The position numbers were made by a program, and so were the translations under genes. DNA of 64,000 nucleotides from JAXLSZ01 sp046330315 (lineage in GTDB: Bacteria > Actinomycetota > Thermoleophilia > Solirubrobacterales > 70-9): NCBI GenBank assembly GCA_046330315.1, contig JAXLSZ010000004.1:248001-312000 (forward strand), in the 5' to 3' direction. Below are positions 37,306-44,881 of the stretch, one piece after another. Numbering within the stretch: position 1 is the first letter of the stretch; each line of letters opens with the position of its first letter. The notes beneath the pieces are model-generated. The model was not told where the DNA came from, ran no database searches, and saw nothing but the letters and a program-made list of their open reading frames with translations.

Positions 37306-37333
37306 CCGGCGCCCGCTCTGGAAAGCTAGGCGC

Positions 37334-37936
37334 ATGGCCGAGCACCGGGGTTGGCGGCTGTGGTGGCGGAAGCGGCGCTGGTACGAGCGCAACCGGCGGC
37401 TGTCGCGCCGCTGGCGGATCAACCGCCACATGGCCCGCTGCGGCGCCTTCATCCGCTTCCCGGTGGAGGGTGAGGTGCTCGAGGCGCTCGACGAGGGAAG
37501 GCTTCTGATCGGCCCGGCGACTCTCCTGGAGCCCGGCTGCTGGATCACCATGGCTCCGCAGGCGCGAATCCGGATCGGGGAGGGCTGCTTCCTGAACCGC
37601 AACGTGATGCTCGCCGCGCAGGGCTCGATCGAGATCGGCGACCACGTGATGTTCGCAAACGGGTGTTTCGTCGGGGACGCCGACCATCGCTTCGACGACC
37701 CCTCGGTGCCGATCACCTGGCAGGGCTTCACCTCCAAGGGCCCGGTGCGGATCGGCTCCAACTGCTGGTTCGGGGTCAACTGCGTGGTGACCAGCGGGGT
37801 GACGATCGGCGATCGCTGCGTGATCGGCTCCAACTCGGTGGTCACCTCGAACCTGCCGCCCGGCGCCATCGCCGCCGGCGCGCCGGCGAAGGTGATCAGG
37901 CAGATCGAGTTCCGCCGGGATCCGGAGGGGGCGTGA
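37334..37936 (+). CDS. Left-handed beta-helix (hexapeptide) acyltransferase
   Basis: 200 aa. A very basic N-terminus (WWRKRRWYERNRRLSRRWR) precedes hexapeptide repeats: IRIGEGCFLNRNVMLAA, IEIGDHVMFANGCFVGD with DADHRFDD, VRIGSNCWFGVNCVVTSGVTIGDR and VIGSNSVVTSNLPPGAIAAGAPAKVI in outline. It resembles O-acetyltransferases of the maltose/galactoside and colanic acid type and probably modifies a sugar. The cationic N-terminus may sit on the membrane. ATG 37334; AAAGCT 6 bases upstream is a weak -10 box. Confidence 0.88.
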   Translation: MAEHRGWRLWWRKRRWYERNRRLSRRWRINRHMARCGAFIRFPVEGEVLEALDEGRLLIGPATLLEPGCWITMAPQARIRIGEGCFLNRNVMLAAQGSIEIGDHVMFANGCFVGDADHRFDDPSVPITWQGFTSKGPVRIGSNCWFGVNCVVTSGVTIGDRCVIGSNSVVTSNLPPGAIAAGAPAKVIRQIEFRRDPEGA

Positions 37937-37952
37937 GACCCACCCGCCCCCT

Positions 37953-38002
37953 CCCGAACGTCCCGGAGTGGTTGCTATGCGGGGTACTCCGGGACGTTCG
38001 GG
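37953..38002. terminator. Perfect 17-bp inverted repeat enclosing the next gene's start codon
   Basis: CCCGAACGTCCCGGAGT (37953-37969) and its exact complement (37986-38002) flank a 16-base loop. It follows the acyltransferase stop by 16 bases and would terminate it. The loop and right arm hold the start and first codons of the following lipoprotein gene (TTG 37972). Confidence 0.75.
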
Positions 38003-38574
38003 GTGGTTTCGCGGCCTTGCTGGCGGTCGCAGTGCTGGCCCCGGCCCCGGCTCTCGCGCTGACCGGGTGCGGGAGTGGGAGCTCGACCGGGACGGAGACC
38101 GGCGGGGGCGGGGTGCAGGCTGGCGGGGACGGGGGCGCGGGGCAGGCCGGCGGGGGCGCGGGGCAGGCCGGCGGGGAGGGCGGCGCGGCGGCGCCCGCCG
38201 GGCCCCAAGGCGGCGGGGTTGGCGGCCGGGATGCGGGCGGGGGGACAGCGAGCGGGCCGGCGGGCGTGCGAGATGCGATCGAGGGCGTGCTCGCCTCCGG
38301 CGATCGGGCGCTCGCCTGCGAGCGATACGCGACCGCCTCCTACGTGAAGAGCACCTTCGGAAGTCGCCGGGGGTGCCTCGACTCCACCGTTCCGGCAAGC
38401 GCCGCGCGTTCGGTGATCGTCACCGACGTGAGGATCGGCGGCGGCTCCGCGACCGCGAGAGCCGTGCCCCACGGAGGGCCCTCGGACGGCGAGACGATCA
38501 CCGTGCGGCTGATCCGGGTCGGGGCCGTCTGGAAGGCGGACTCGCTCCGCTCCAACGCCCCGGTCGGCCCCTAG
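37972..38574 (+). CDS. Putative lipoprotein with Gly-rich linker
   Basis: About 200 aa. The signal peptide ends in ALALTGCGSGS, a lipobox. A Gly/Ala/Gln-rich linker (about 35-85) has short repeats such as GGAGQAGGG. A C-terminal domain (about 90-200) with ACERYATASYVKSTFGSRRGC and WKADSLRSN looks like a small alpha/beta fold of the NTF2-like lipoprotein type. The start is probably TTG 37972, inside a hairpin loop; no better in-frame start keeps the signal peptide. Function unknown. Confidence 0.6.
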   Translation: MLCGVLRDVRGGFAALLAVAVLAPAPALALTGCGSGSSTGTETGGGGVQAGGDGGAGQAGGGAGQAGGEGGAAAPAGPQGGGVGGRDAGGGTASGPAGVRDAIEGVLASGDRALACERYATASYVKSTFGSRRGCLDSTVPASAARSVIVTDVRIGGGSATARAVPHGGPSDGETITVRLIRVGAVWKADSLRSNAPVGP

Positions 38575-38578
38575 TGCC

Positions 38579-38600
38579 GATCCCCGGGGGGTTGGGGATC
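38579..38600. terminator. Short hairpin between convergent genes
   Basis: GATCCCC (38579-38585) pairs with GGGGATC (38594-38600) across an 8-base loop, 4 bases after the lipoprotein stop and ahead of the minus-strand yjbQ stop. Confidence 0.45.
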
Positions 38601-38616
38601 TTGCGGTCGGTCCTCC

Positions 38617-39033
38617 CTAGGAGAGCAGCTGGACGAGCACCGTCCGCTCGCGCGGGCGGTCGTCGAAGTCGATCATCACGAGCTGTTGCCAGGTTCCCAG
38701 GCCGAGGCGGCCGCCGACGACGGGGACGGTCTCCGACGGGCCGATCACGGAGGCGCGCTGGTGCGCGTGCGAGTTGGTGTCGTGGTTGAGCCTGTTGTGC
38801 TCGTAATCGCCGGAGGCCGGGATCAGGCGCTCCAGCATCCGGCCGAGGTCGTGGACGCCTCCGGGCTCGTACTCCATCGTGGTGATAGCCGCGGTCGACC
38901 CCCGGACGAATGCCACGGCCAGGGCGGCCCCCACCCCGGCGCCGTCGACGATCCGCTGCACCGCCGCCGTGATGTCGGTGATCTCGCCGTCGCCCCCGCT
39001 CGAGAGCCGGATCTCACCCTGGTGCAGCGCCAT
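38617..39033 (-). CDS. YjbQ/UPF0047 family protein
   Basis: 138 aa, full length for the family. Signatures: VAFVRGSTAAITTMEYEPG, YEHNRLNHDTNSHAHQRASVIGPSETVPV in outline (the His-rich NSHAHQRAS site) and LGTWQQLVMIDFD. Family members have weak thiamin phosphate synthase activity in vitro; the natural role is uncertain. ATG with GGGGAG upstream; it lies 12 bases after panB and is the last gene of the panC-panB unit. Confidence 0.92.
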   Translation of the reverse strand: MALHQGEIRLSSGGDGEITDITAAVQRIVDGAGVGAALAVAFVRGSTAAITTMEYEPGGVHDLGRMLERLIPASGDYEHNRLNHDTNSHAHQRASVIGPSETVPVVGGRLGLGTWQQLVMIDFDDRPRERTVLVQLLS

Positions 39034-39045
39034 GCGGGCTCCCCG

Positions 39046-39957
39046 TCAGGGAAGCGGCTCCCAGTCCCAGCTCGACGCTGAGCTGAGGCTCTCCTGGTCG
39101 AGGTGGCGGGTCAGCTCGGCCAGCTCCGCGGGCTCGATCGAATAGACGTGCTCAGGCCCCGGGAAGCGATGCTCCCTGACGTCGCGCACGTAGGAACGGA
39201 GGCCGTCGAGCATGACCCGCCGCGCCTCCGCGTAGCGGCGCACGAACTTCGGCACGTGGCCCTCCGTGATCCCGAGCAGGTCGTGGAAGACGAGAACCTG
39301 GCCGGAGGTGACCGGCCCGGCGCCGATCCCGATCGTAGGCACCTCGAGGCGCTTGACGATCTCTTCGGTCACCGCGGCGGGGACCGCCTCGAAGACGATC
39401 GCGAAGCAGCCGACCGACTGCAGGGCGAGCGCGTCGGCGGCGACCTGTGCGGCCCGCTCCGCGGTGCGCCCCTGCGCCCGGTAGCCGCCCAGCGCGGTGG
39501 CGCTCTGGGGCGTGAGGCCGACATGGCCCATCACCGGGATGCCGGCACGGACGATCGCCCGGGACCGGTCCACCGAGGTCCCGCCGCCCTCCAGCTTGAC
39601 CGCCTGACAGCCGGTCTCCTTGACCAGGCGCTGTGCGCTGGTGATCGCCTGCTCGTTGCTGACCTCGTAGGAGCCCATCGGCATGTCGCCGACCATCAGC
39701 GGAGTCCGCAGCCCGCGGCGCACCGCCCGGCCGAGCATCGCCATCTCGTCCATCGAGACCGGCTCGGTCCCCGAGTAGCCGAGCACCGTGACCGCGGCGG
39801 AGTCCCCGACCAGGACCAGGTCCACACCGGCCTCCTCGGCGATTCGCGCCGACGGATAGTCGTACGCGGTCACCATCACGATCGGCTCCCCGGCCTCCTT
39901 CATCTCGGCCAGCCGGGGAAGGGTTACCGGCGGGCGCTCCGCGCGATCTGCGTTCAT
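39046..39957 (-). CDS. panB: Ketopantoate hydroxymethyltransferase
   Basis: 303 aa TIM-barrel enzyme making ketopantoate from ketoisovalerate and methylene-THF. Motifs: MVTAYDYPSARIAEEAG, VLVGDSAAVTVLGY, VGDMPMGSYE, VKLEGGG, VMGHVGLTPQ and TIGIGAG. ATG one base after the panC-fusion stop, so translation is coupled. The N-terminal PPVTLPRLAEMK is standard. Confidence 0.95.
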   Translation of the reverse strand: MNADRAERPPVTLPRLAEMKEAGEPIVMVTAYDYPSARIAEEAGVDLVLVGDSAAVTVLGYSGTEPVSMDEMAMLGRAVRRGLRTPLMVGDMPMGSYEVSNEQAITSAQRLVKETGCQAVKLEGGGTSVDRSRAIVRAGIPVMGHVGLTPQSATALGGYRAQGRTAERAAQVAADALALQSVGCFAIVFEAVPAAVTEEIVKRLEVPTIGIGAGPVTSGQVLVFHDLLGITEGHVPKFVRRYAEARRVMLDGLRSYVRDVREHRFPGPEHVYSIEPAELAELTRHLDQESLSSASSWDWEPLP

Positions 39958-39958
39958 C

Positions 39959-41635
39959 TCAGTCCCCTCCTTCCCGAGCCCCTGCGGGCTCGACCACGAT
40001 GTTGTCGATCAGGCGTGCTCCACCGACCTCGGCCGCGACGGCGACCAGGACAGGGCGGCCGTTGAGCCGCTCGACGGGCTCCAGGCTCTCCGCGTCCCTC
40101 GCCTCCAGGTATTCGGGCTCGATCCCGGCCTCCGCCAGCTCGTGCCGCGCCGCCCGCAGCCCCGCGCCCAGCGACCCCTCCCGGTGGGTGCCGGACTCGG
40201 CGGCTCGCAGCGCCCTGTAAAGGGCGGCGGCCCGATCGCGGTCGGACCCCCGCAGGTAGGCGTTTCGCGAGCTCAGCGCGAGGCCGTCGGCCTCGCGCAC
40301 GGTCGGCAGGACCTCGATCCTGACGTCGAAGTCGAGGTCGTCGTTCATGCGGCGGATCACGGCGGCCTGCTGGGCGTCCTTCTGGCCGAAGTAGGCGGTG
40401 TGGGGCCGGACCGAGTTGAAGAGCTTGGCGACCACGGTCGCGACTCCCCGGAAGTGCTCGGGGCCGCGGCGGGCCGGATCTCCGCACAGCACCTCTGAGA
40501 GCCCGGTGACCTCGACCCCCGTGGAGAACCCGGCCGGGTAGACCTCCGCGGGGGAGGGGGCGTAAACGAAGTCGACGCCGTGCGAGCTGGCAAGCTCGAC
40601 GTCGCGCCCCTCGTCCCGGGGGTAGCGGGAGAGGTCCTCGCCCTCGCCGAACTGGGCCGGGTTGACGAAGAGGCTCATGACCACGACGTCGCATTCCCGG
40701 CGAGCGCGGCGAAGCAGTGAGAGGTGCCCGCGATGAAGGGCGCCCATCGTGGGCACGAGCCCGACCCGGGACCCGCTGGCGCGGTGGGCGGCCAGGGCGG
40801 CGCGAAGCCCGGCCTTGTCGCGGAGCAGCAGGGGCTTCGACGGGGACGGCCCGGCTCGGTCCCCGGCGATCGCGCGGGTGCGGGCCGCCATCACCCGGTA
40901 GAGGTCGAGAACCGGCGGATCGGCCTCGGCGAGGGCCTCCAGATGATGCGCGACGGTCTCCTCGTCGCCCCTGGCGATCGGCCCGGTGAGGGCGGCGGCG
41001 CCGTGCTCGGCCCAGTTGCGGGCGCTTCTCAGCACCAGCGGGGCAAGAAGCCGTCGTGCCCCTTCGACCCCGGCCGCCTCCATCACCTCCGCCGCGGACT
41101 CCTCCAGGGCGACCAGGAAGTTCGAGGCGATCGAGGCCGCAGCGTGGTAGGCGGCCCGGCCGCCCTCGGGCATCGCGAAGGGAGCCATCCCGAGGCTCTC
41201 CGCGAGGCCGGCGGCGTGCTCCATGGCCTCCTCGTCGGAACCGCTGACCGCGCAGGGGGCGCCGGCGAGGCCGGGGGACTCGGCGGTGATCGTCTGCAGC
41301 GGGTGCAGGGAGAAGAGCCGCGCTCCGCGCCCGCCCGCTGCCTCCAGCGCGGAGAGGCCCGTGGCGCCGCTGGTGTGGCCGACGAAGCGCAGGGGCGGCA
41401 CCGCAGCGGCGATCGCCCGGCAGGCGGCGGCGATCTCGGAGTCGGGCACGCAGAGCAGGGCCGACTCCGAGCGCCGGCAGAGGTCGAGCGCCTCGTCGCG
41501 GCCCGCGAGACGGGCGCTCAGCCCGGCAGAGCTCGCCGCTGCGGCGACAGCCCGACCGACCCTGCCCGGGCCGATTATGGCGAGCGGCCTGCCCGCCTCG
41601 GGGTTTGATTCCTTTTCCCGTTCCAGTTCCCGCAT
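39959..41635 (-). CDS. panC: Fusion of Rossmann/DUF2520 protein with pantothenate synthetase
   Basis: 558 aa. Residues about 15-265 are an NAD(P)-binding Rossmann plus DUF2520 protein (LAIIGPGRVGRAVAAAASSAG, RFVGHTSGATG, FSLHPLQTI, YHAAASIASNFLVAL). Residues about 275-558 are PanC: VGLVPTMGALHRGHLSL, VMSLFVNPAQF, FRGVATVVAKLFN, FGQKDAQQ and SSRNAYL, which ligates pantoate and beta-alanine. In Mycobacterium the DUF2520 protein is a separate gene next to panC. Here the two are one frame with no stop or restart evident. The N-terminal half might supply ketopantoate reductase activity. Confidence 0.92.
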   Translation of the reverse strand: MRELEREKESNPEAGRPLAIIGPGRVGRAVAAAASSAGLSARLAGRDEALDLCRRSESALLCVPDSEIAAACRAIAAAVPPLRFVGHTSGATGLSALEAAGGRGARLFSLHPLQTITAESPGLAGAPCAVSGSDEEAMEHAAGLAESLGMAPFAMPEGGRAAYHAAASIASNFLVALEESAAEVMEAAGVEGARRLLAPLVLRSARNWAEHGAAALTGPIARGDEETVAHHLEALAEADPPVLDLYRVMAARTRAIAGDRAGPSPSKPLLLRDKAGLRAALAAHRASGSRVGLVPTMGALHRGHLSLLRRARRECDVVVMSLFVNPAQFGEGEDLSRYPRDEGRDVELASSHGVDFVYAPSPAEVYPAGFSTGVEVTGLSEVLCGDPARRGPEHFRGVATVVAKLFNSVRPHTAYFGQKDAQQAAVIRRMNDDLDFDVRIEVLPTVREADGLALSSRNAYLRGSDRDRAAALYRALRAAESGTHREGSLGAGLRAARHELAEAGIEPEYLEARDAESLEPVERLNGRPVLVAVAAEVGGARLIDNIVVEPAGAREGGD

Positions 41636-41765
41636 GCGAGATACCAGACGGAGCCTTCTCAGCTCGTTCGAATCCGTTTGCTCGGTGCCGCCGACGGCGG
41701 CCGGTCCACGCCCGCAGGGGTCGCGGCCACGGCGAATTATATTGGCAGGGCGAGACTGGACCCCG
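41636..41765. promoter_or_regulatory. AT-rich divergent promoter region between panC fusion and fmdB
   Basis: The core AATTATATT (41737-41745) is the most AT-rich spot nearby. On the minus strand it reads TATAAT (41743-41738), about 100 bases ahead of the panC fusion. On the plus strand it reads TATATT (41740-41745), 20 bases ahead of the fmdB ATG. One element may serve both directions. Confidence 0.45.
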
Positions 41766-42050
41766 ATGCCGATCTACGAGTTCGAGTGCAAATGCGGCGC
41801 CCGCTTCGAGGATCTGGTCGCCGGCGGGACCGAGCGGGTGCCATGCCCGGCCTGCGGGTCGGCCCGAACCACGAGGGTGATATCGGCATTCTCGCCGCCC
41901 GGCAGGCTGCCCCGGGGGGCGCGGGCACGCGACAGCGAGTCCAGGCGCCGCGAGCGCGAGGCCGCCCGCCGGGAGCGGCTCGCGGAGACCCGCAAGAAGC
42001 GGGCGGCCGGCGAGATCCCGCCGCCGCGCCAGGGGCGCGGGCGGGGGTGA
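41766..42050 (+). CDS. FmdB-family zinc-ribbon protein
   Basis: 94 aa. N-terminal zinc ribbon MPIYEFECKCGARFEDLV ... VPCPACGSARTTRVISAF with CxC and CxxC pairs, then a charged Arg/Glu helix. This is the FmdB/CxxC_CXXC_SSSS regulatory-protein family, common beside 5-formyltetrahydrofolate cyclo-ligase or UDG genes in Actinobacteria; exact role unknown. The stop GGTGA opens a 5-codon GTG frame that ends on the GTG of the next gene. Confidence 0.88.
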   Translation: MPIYEFECKCGARFEDLVAGGTERVPCPACGSARTTRVISAFSPPGRLPRGARARDSESRRREREAARRERLAETRKKRAAGEIPPPRQGRGRG

Positions 42051-42060
42051 GCGGGCTGGC

Positions 42061-42741
42061 GTGAGCGAGGGGACGGACCTCACCGAGCGCCGCGAGCGCC
42101 TCGTCGAGCTCTACAGGGAGGTCGAGGCCTGCTCGCGGTGCCCGCTCGCCGAGACCCGGACCAGGGCCGTGTTCGGTTCGGGGAACGCCGATGCCGACCT
42201 GCTGTTCGTCGGCGAGGCGCCGGGGGCCGAGGAGGATCGTCGCGGGCTGCCCTTCGTCGGCCGGGCCGGCGGCCTGCTGGAGGAGATGCTCGGGGAGATC
42301 GGCAAGTCGAGGGACGACGTCTTCATCACCAACGTCCTGAAGTCCCGGCCGCCGGGCAACCGCGATCCCCAGCCGCCGGAGATCGAGGCCTGCCGTCCCT
42401 ACCTCTTCGAGCAGATCCGCCTGATCGAGCCCAGGGTGATCGCCACCCTGGGCAACTTCGCCACCAAGCTGCTGAGCGGGAACCCGACCGGGATCACCAA
42501 GGTGCGCGGGGTGCCGCAGGTGCACGAGCTCGGCGGGCGCACCGTCTTCCTGCTGCCGCTCTTCCATCCCGCCGCGGCGCTGCGGACCCCTGCGGTTGCG
42601 GAGCTGCTGCGCCAGGACTTCCACTCGATCCCCGAGCTGCTCGCGGAGCCTCCGCCCGGCGGGCAGCCTCCCCTTGGCGCCACCGAGTGCCTGCCCGAGC
42701 CCTCCGAGCCCGAGCCCGACCAGCTCGGCCTGTTCGGTTGA
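42061..42741 (+). CDS. Type-4 uracil-DNA glycosylase with a Cys-to-Ser change at an expected Fe-S ligand
   Basis: 226 aa family-4 UDG: CSRCPLAETR, FVGEAPGAEEDRRGLPFVGRAGGLL, ITNVLKSRPPGNRDPQPPE, EACRPYL, TLGNFATKLL and LPLFHPAAAL. It removes uracil from DNA. Family members hold a 4Fe-4S cluster with four Cys; three are seen (CxxC near the N-terminus and EACRPYL). The fourth, normally in KCRPPGNR, is Ser95 (TCC). The C-terminal 35 aa are Pro/Glu-rich. GTG 42061 in a GTGA overlap. tsaE follows in a TTGA overlap. Confidence 0.88.
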   Translation: MSEGTDLTERRERLVELYREVEACSRCPLAETRTRAVFGSGNADADLLFVGEAPGAEEDRRGLPFVGRAGGLLEEMLGEIGKSRDDVFITNVLKSRPPGNRDPQPPEIEACRPYLFEQIRLIEPRVIATLGNFATKLLSGNPTGITKVRGVPQVHELGGRTVFLLPLFHPAAALRTPAVAELLRQDFHSIPELLAEPPPGGQPPLGATECLPEPSEPEPDQLGLFG

Positions 42742-43184
42742 GTCGCGGGCCCCTGCGTGCGGTCACCGGGTCGGCGGCCGAGACCGAAGCCCTGGGGGCG
42801 CAGCTCGCCGAGCGGCTGCTCCCGGGCGACCTGGTCGTGATCAGCGGCGAGATCGGGGCCGGCAAGACGACGCTGGTGAGGGGGGCCTGCAGGGCGCTCG
42901 GGGTTGCTGGGCCGGTGACCTCTCCCACCTTCGTGCTGGGGCGCCGGTACGAGGGGAGCCACGCGGAGGTCGCCCACCTCGACCTCTACCGCCTCGACTC
43001 GCTGGAGGGCGAGGACATCGCCCTGCTCGACGACTACCTGGGACCGGGGACGATCACCTTCATCGAGTGGGCGGCGGCCGTCGAGCCGGAGTTGGACGGC
43101 CCCCTCACCCGGGTCACCATGCGGCACGCCGGGGGCGACCGGCGCGAGATAGAGATCATCGCGCCGTCCCGTCGCCCCGGCTAG
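42738..43184 (+). CDS. tsaE: tRNA t6A-synthesis ATPase TsaE
   Basis: 148 aa P-loop ATPase: Walker A SGEIGAGKTTLVRGACRALG, then VTSPTFVLGRRY, HLDLYRLDS and TFIEWA. It works with TsaB and TsaD (encoded just downstream) in t6A37 modification. The start is TTG 42738, overlapping the udg stop (TTGA). The N-terminal AVTGSAAETEALGAQLAE fits the family. Its 3' end faces a convergent lipoprotein gene across a palindrome. Confidence 0.92.
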   Translation: MSRGPLRAVTGSAAETEALGAQLAERLLPGDLVVISGEIGAGKTTLVRGACRALGVAGPVTSPTFVLGRRYEGSHAEVAHLDLYRLDSLEGEDIALLDDYLGPGTITFIEWAAAVEPELDGPLTRVTMRHAGGDRREIEIIAPSRRPG

Positions 43185-43188
43185 CCCG

Positions 43189-43239
43189 CGCCGAGCTTCA
43201 ACTTCGGGCTGACTATCAGCGGAAACCTGAAGCTCGGCG
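43189..43239. terminator. Imperfect palindrome, copy 1 of a repeated element
   Basis: Two 24-base arms meet at CTGA-CTA-TCAG and share CGCCGAGCTTCA / TGAAGCTCGGCG at the ends, with about five mismatches inside. The right arm (AGCGGAAACCTGAAGCTCGG) is identical to that of the element at 48522. It lies between converging stops (tsaE and the 43248 gene), as expected for a bidirectional terminator. Confidence 0.7.
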
Positions 43240-43247
43240 GGGGGTCA

Positions 43248-43607
43248 TTAGCCGCCGTTCTGGTTGATCGCGTTCTGGACCTGCTGCTGGGCCTGCTCGG
43301 CCTGCTTCTGGGCCTGGTTGATCGCCTTGTTGGCTTTCTTCTGCGCCTGGTTGAGCTGCTTCTCGGCGTTGGGGACCTTCTTGTTGAGCTTGTTCTGGGC
43401 CTGGTTGAGCTGCTTCTGGGCCTGGTTGATCGCCTTGTTGCCCTGCTTCTGGGCCTGCTTGAGGATCTTGTTGCCCTGCTCGACCGCGTTGTTGACGGCG
43501 CTGCTCACGTCGTTGCTCGAGCTTCCGCACCCCGCCAGCGCCAGCCCGCCGGCCACCGCGGCCACCGAGAGGACGCTCGCCGATCTGCTCTCCCTGATTC
43601 GTCTCAT
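43248..43607 (-). CDS. Small Gln/Lys/Asn-rich coiled-coil lipoprotein
   Basis: 119 aa. The signal peptide ends at lipobox LALAGCGSSS. The rest is one long amphipathic helix of near-repeats NQAQKQ / NKAINQAQKQ (about 45-115), low in the usual Ala/Gly/Pro bias and rich in AAG and CAG codons. It looks like a surface-anchored coiled coil, comparable in design (not sequence) to the Lpp lipoprotein. ATG 43607 is chosen; an in-frame ATG lies further upstream but the signal peptide begins at MRRIRESRS. Function unknown. Confidence 0.7.
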   Translation of the reverse strand: MRRIRESRSASVLSVAAVAGGLALAGCGSSSNDVSSAVNNAVEQGNKILKQAQKQGNKAINQAQKQLNQAQNKLNKKVPNAEKQLNQAQKKANKAINQAQKQAEQAQQQVQNAINQNGG

Positions 43608-43728
43608 CGATTCGCCGACCTTTCCGAATGGACGGCCGGGGGCCTTCCCCGACCCTGGATCCGGCTGAGGGTACATCCCACGGCCCACGCATCTTTCGGC
43701 GCGGGCCGGTGTTTGAGCGGGTGGGCGC

Positions 43729-43734
43729 TAGCAT
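43729..43734 (+). promoter_or_regulatory. -10 box for the small secreted protein
   Basis: TAGCAT. Transcription from about 43741 would give a 38-base leader that contains the AGGAAAGGA ribosome site. Confidence 0.4.
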
Positions 43735-43778
43735 CGGCCCGCCAGAGGAACAACGAGCGCAGGAAAGGACCGCAGAGA

Positions 43779-44156
43779 ATGAAGGGAGCAAGGAGCATCG
43801 GGGCGACGCTTTTCGCGGCCGCCGTTCTCGCCGTCGCCGTCCCCGCCGGCGCCGCGCCACACGCGGCGTTCAAGCACTACGTGGCCTGCGGTCTGAAGGC
43901 CAGCGAGCCTCCCGCCCACCTCTGTGCAAGGGGCGCCCACAAGGGAGCCTTCTTCCGCAGTAACGACGCCGACGTCTTCTACAAGGTCTGCGTGAAGTTC
44001 CCCAACGGCCAGAACCTCTGCGCCCAGGCCCAGCGCGCCGCGAAGGGCAAGCTCTACGTGAACCGGATCACGTCCAACATCCCCGGGCGCCACAAGGTCA
44101 CCTGGTTCGTCAAGGGCAAGCGGGTCGGCGTCTACTTCTTCCGGGTCAAGACCTAG
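43779..44156 (+). CDS. Small secreted protein with four cysteines
   Basis: 125 aa. A signal peptide of about 25 aa ends in PAGAAPHA. The mature part is a short beta-rich domain with Cys in VACGLK, LCARG, KVCVKF and NLCAQ. The C-terminal end GRHKVTWFVKGKRVGVYFF suggests an immunoglobulin-like strand pair. ATG with good AGGAAAGGA upstream. No family recognised; outside the membrane. Confidence 0.7.
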   Translation: MKGARSIGATLFAAAVLAVAVPAGAAPHAAFKHYVACGLKASEPPAHLCARGAHKGAFFRSNDADVFYKVCVKFPNGQNLCAQAQRAAKGKLYVNRITSNIPGRHKVTWFVKGKRVGVYFFRVKT

Positions 44157-44170
44157 AGCCGGGCCGGGAC

Positions 44171-44881
44171 CTGCTCGTAGTCGGCTTCGACACGGCGACC
44201 GACGACACCGCGGTCTGCGCCCGGCGCGGCGGCGAGGTGCTCTTCGAGCGCGCACTCGGCCGGGACGAGCGGGCCGGCCGGCCCAGGCACGCGACCGCCC
44301 TGCTCCCCGCCGTGGATGCGGCGGTGCGCGATTGCGGCGGCTGGGAGGCCGTCGATCTGATCGCGGCGGGGGTCGGGCCCGGGTCGTTCACGGGGCTGCG
44401 CATCGGGATCGCCACAGCCCGCGCCCTCTCGGCGGCGCTCGGGGTGCCCGCGGTCGGCGCCGGCACGCTCGACGCGCTCGCCGAGGGCCTGCGCGAGCGG
44501 GCCGCCGGGCGGCCGGTGCTGGCGCTCACCGACGCCAGGCGTGGCGAGCTGTTCGCACGCCTGCACGGCGCCGGGGAGGGCCCCTTCGGCCAGCCGACCC
44601 TGGTCGGCCCCGAGGCGCTCCTCGACGCAGTGGGCGGTCTCGGGGAGATCCCCCTGGCGGCGGGATCCGGGGCGCTACGATTTCGTGCGGAACTGGCCGG
44701 CCGCGGCGTCGAGATCCCGGATGACGACGATCCGGCCCATCGAGTCGCCGCGCGGCACACATGTGCGCTCGGGGCCGCGGCTGCGGACGCCGGAGCCGGG
44801 CCACCCGAGCCGATCTACCTGAGACCCCCCGACGCAGAGCGCTGGCGTGAGCGAGACAACCCATCCAAGAGCGACCGCTGA
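44171..44881 (+). CDS. tsaB: t6A-synthesis scaffold TsaB, probable CTG start
   Basis: About 236 aa ASKHA-fold protein. The N-terminal strand LVVGFDTATDDTAVCA matches TsaB MLxLxIDTAT, and the only codon available before it is CTG 44171. The next GTG (44237) would remove the whole strand. AGVGPGSFTGLRIGIATARALSAALGVP is the family signature. It is a non-catalytic partner of TsaD and TsaE. Overlaps rimI by 35 bases. Confidence 0.85.
   Translation: MLVVGFDTATDDTAVCARRGGEVLFERALGRDERAGRPRHATALLPAVDAAVRDCGGWEAVDLIAAGVGPGSFTGLRIGIATARALSAALGVPAVGAGTLDALAEGLRERAAGRPVLALTDARRGELFARLHGAGEGPFGQPTLVGPEALLDAVGGLGEIPLAAGSGALRFRAELAGRGVEIPDDDDPAHRVAARHTCALGAAAADAGAGPPEPIYLRPPDAERWRERDNPSKSDR

Noticed and set aside
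41740..41745. TATATT as a leaderless promoter of fmdB
   Set aside because: It is 20 bases from the ATG, too far for a leaderless start; kept only as a possible ordinary -10 box.
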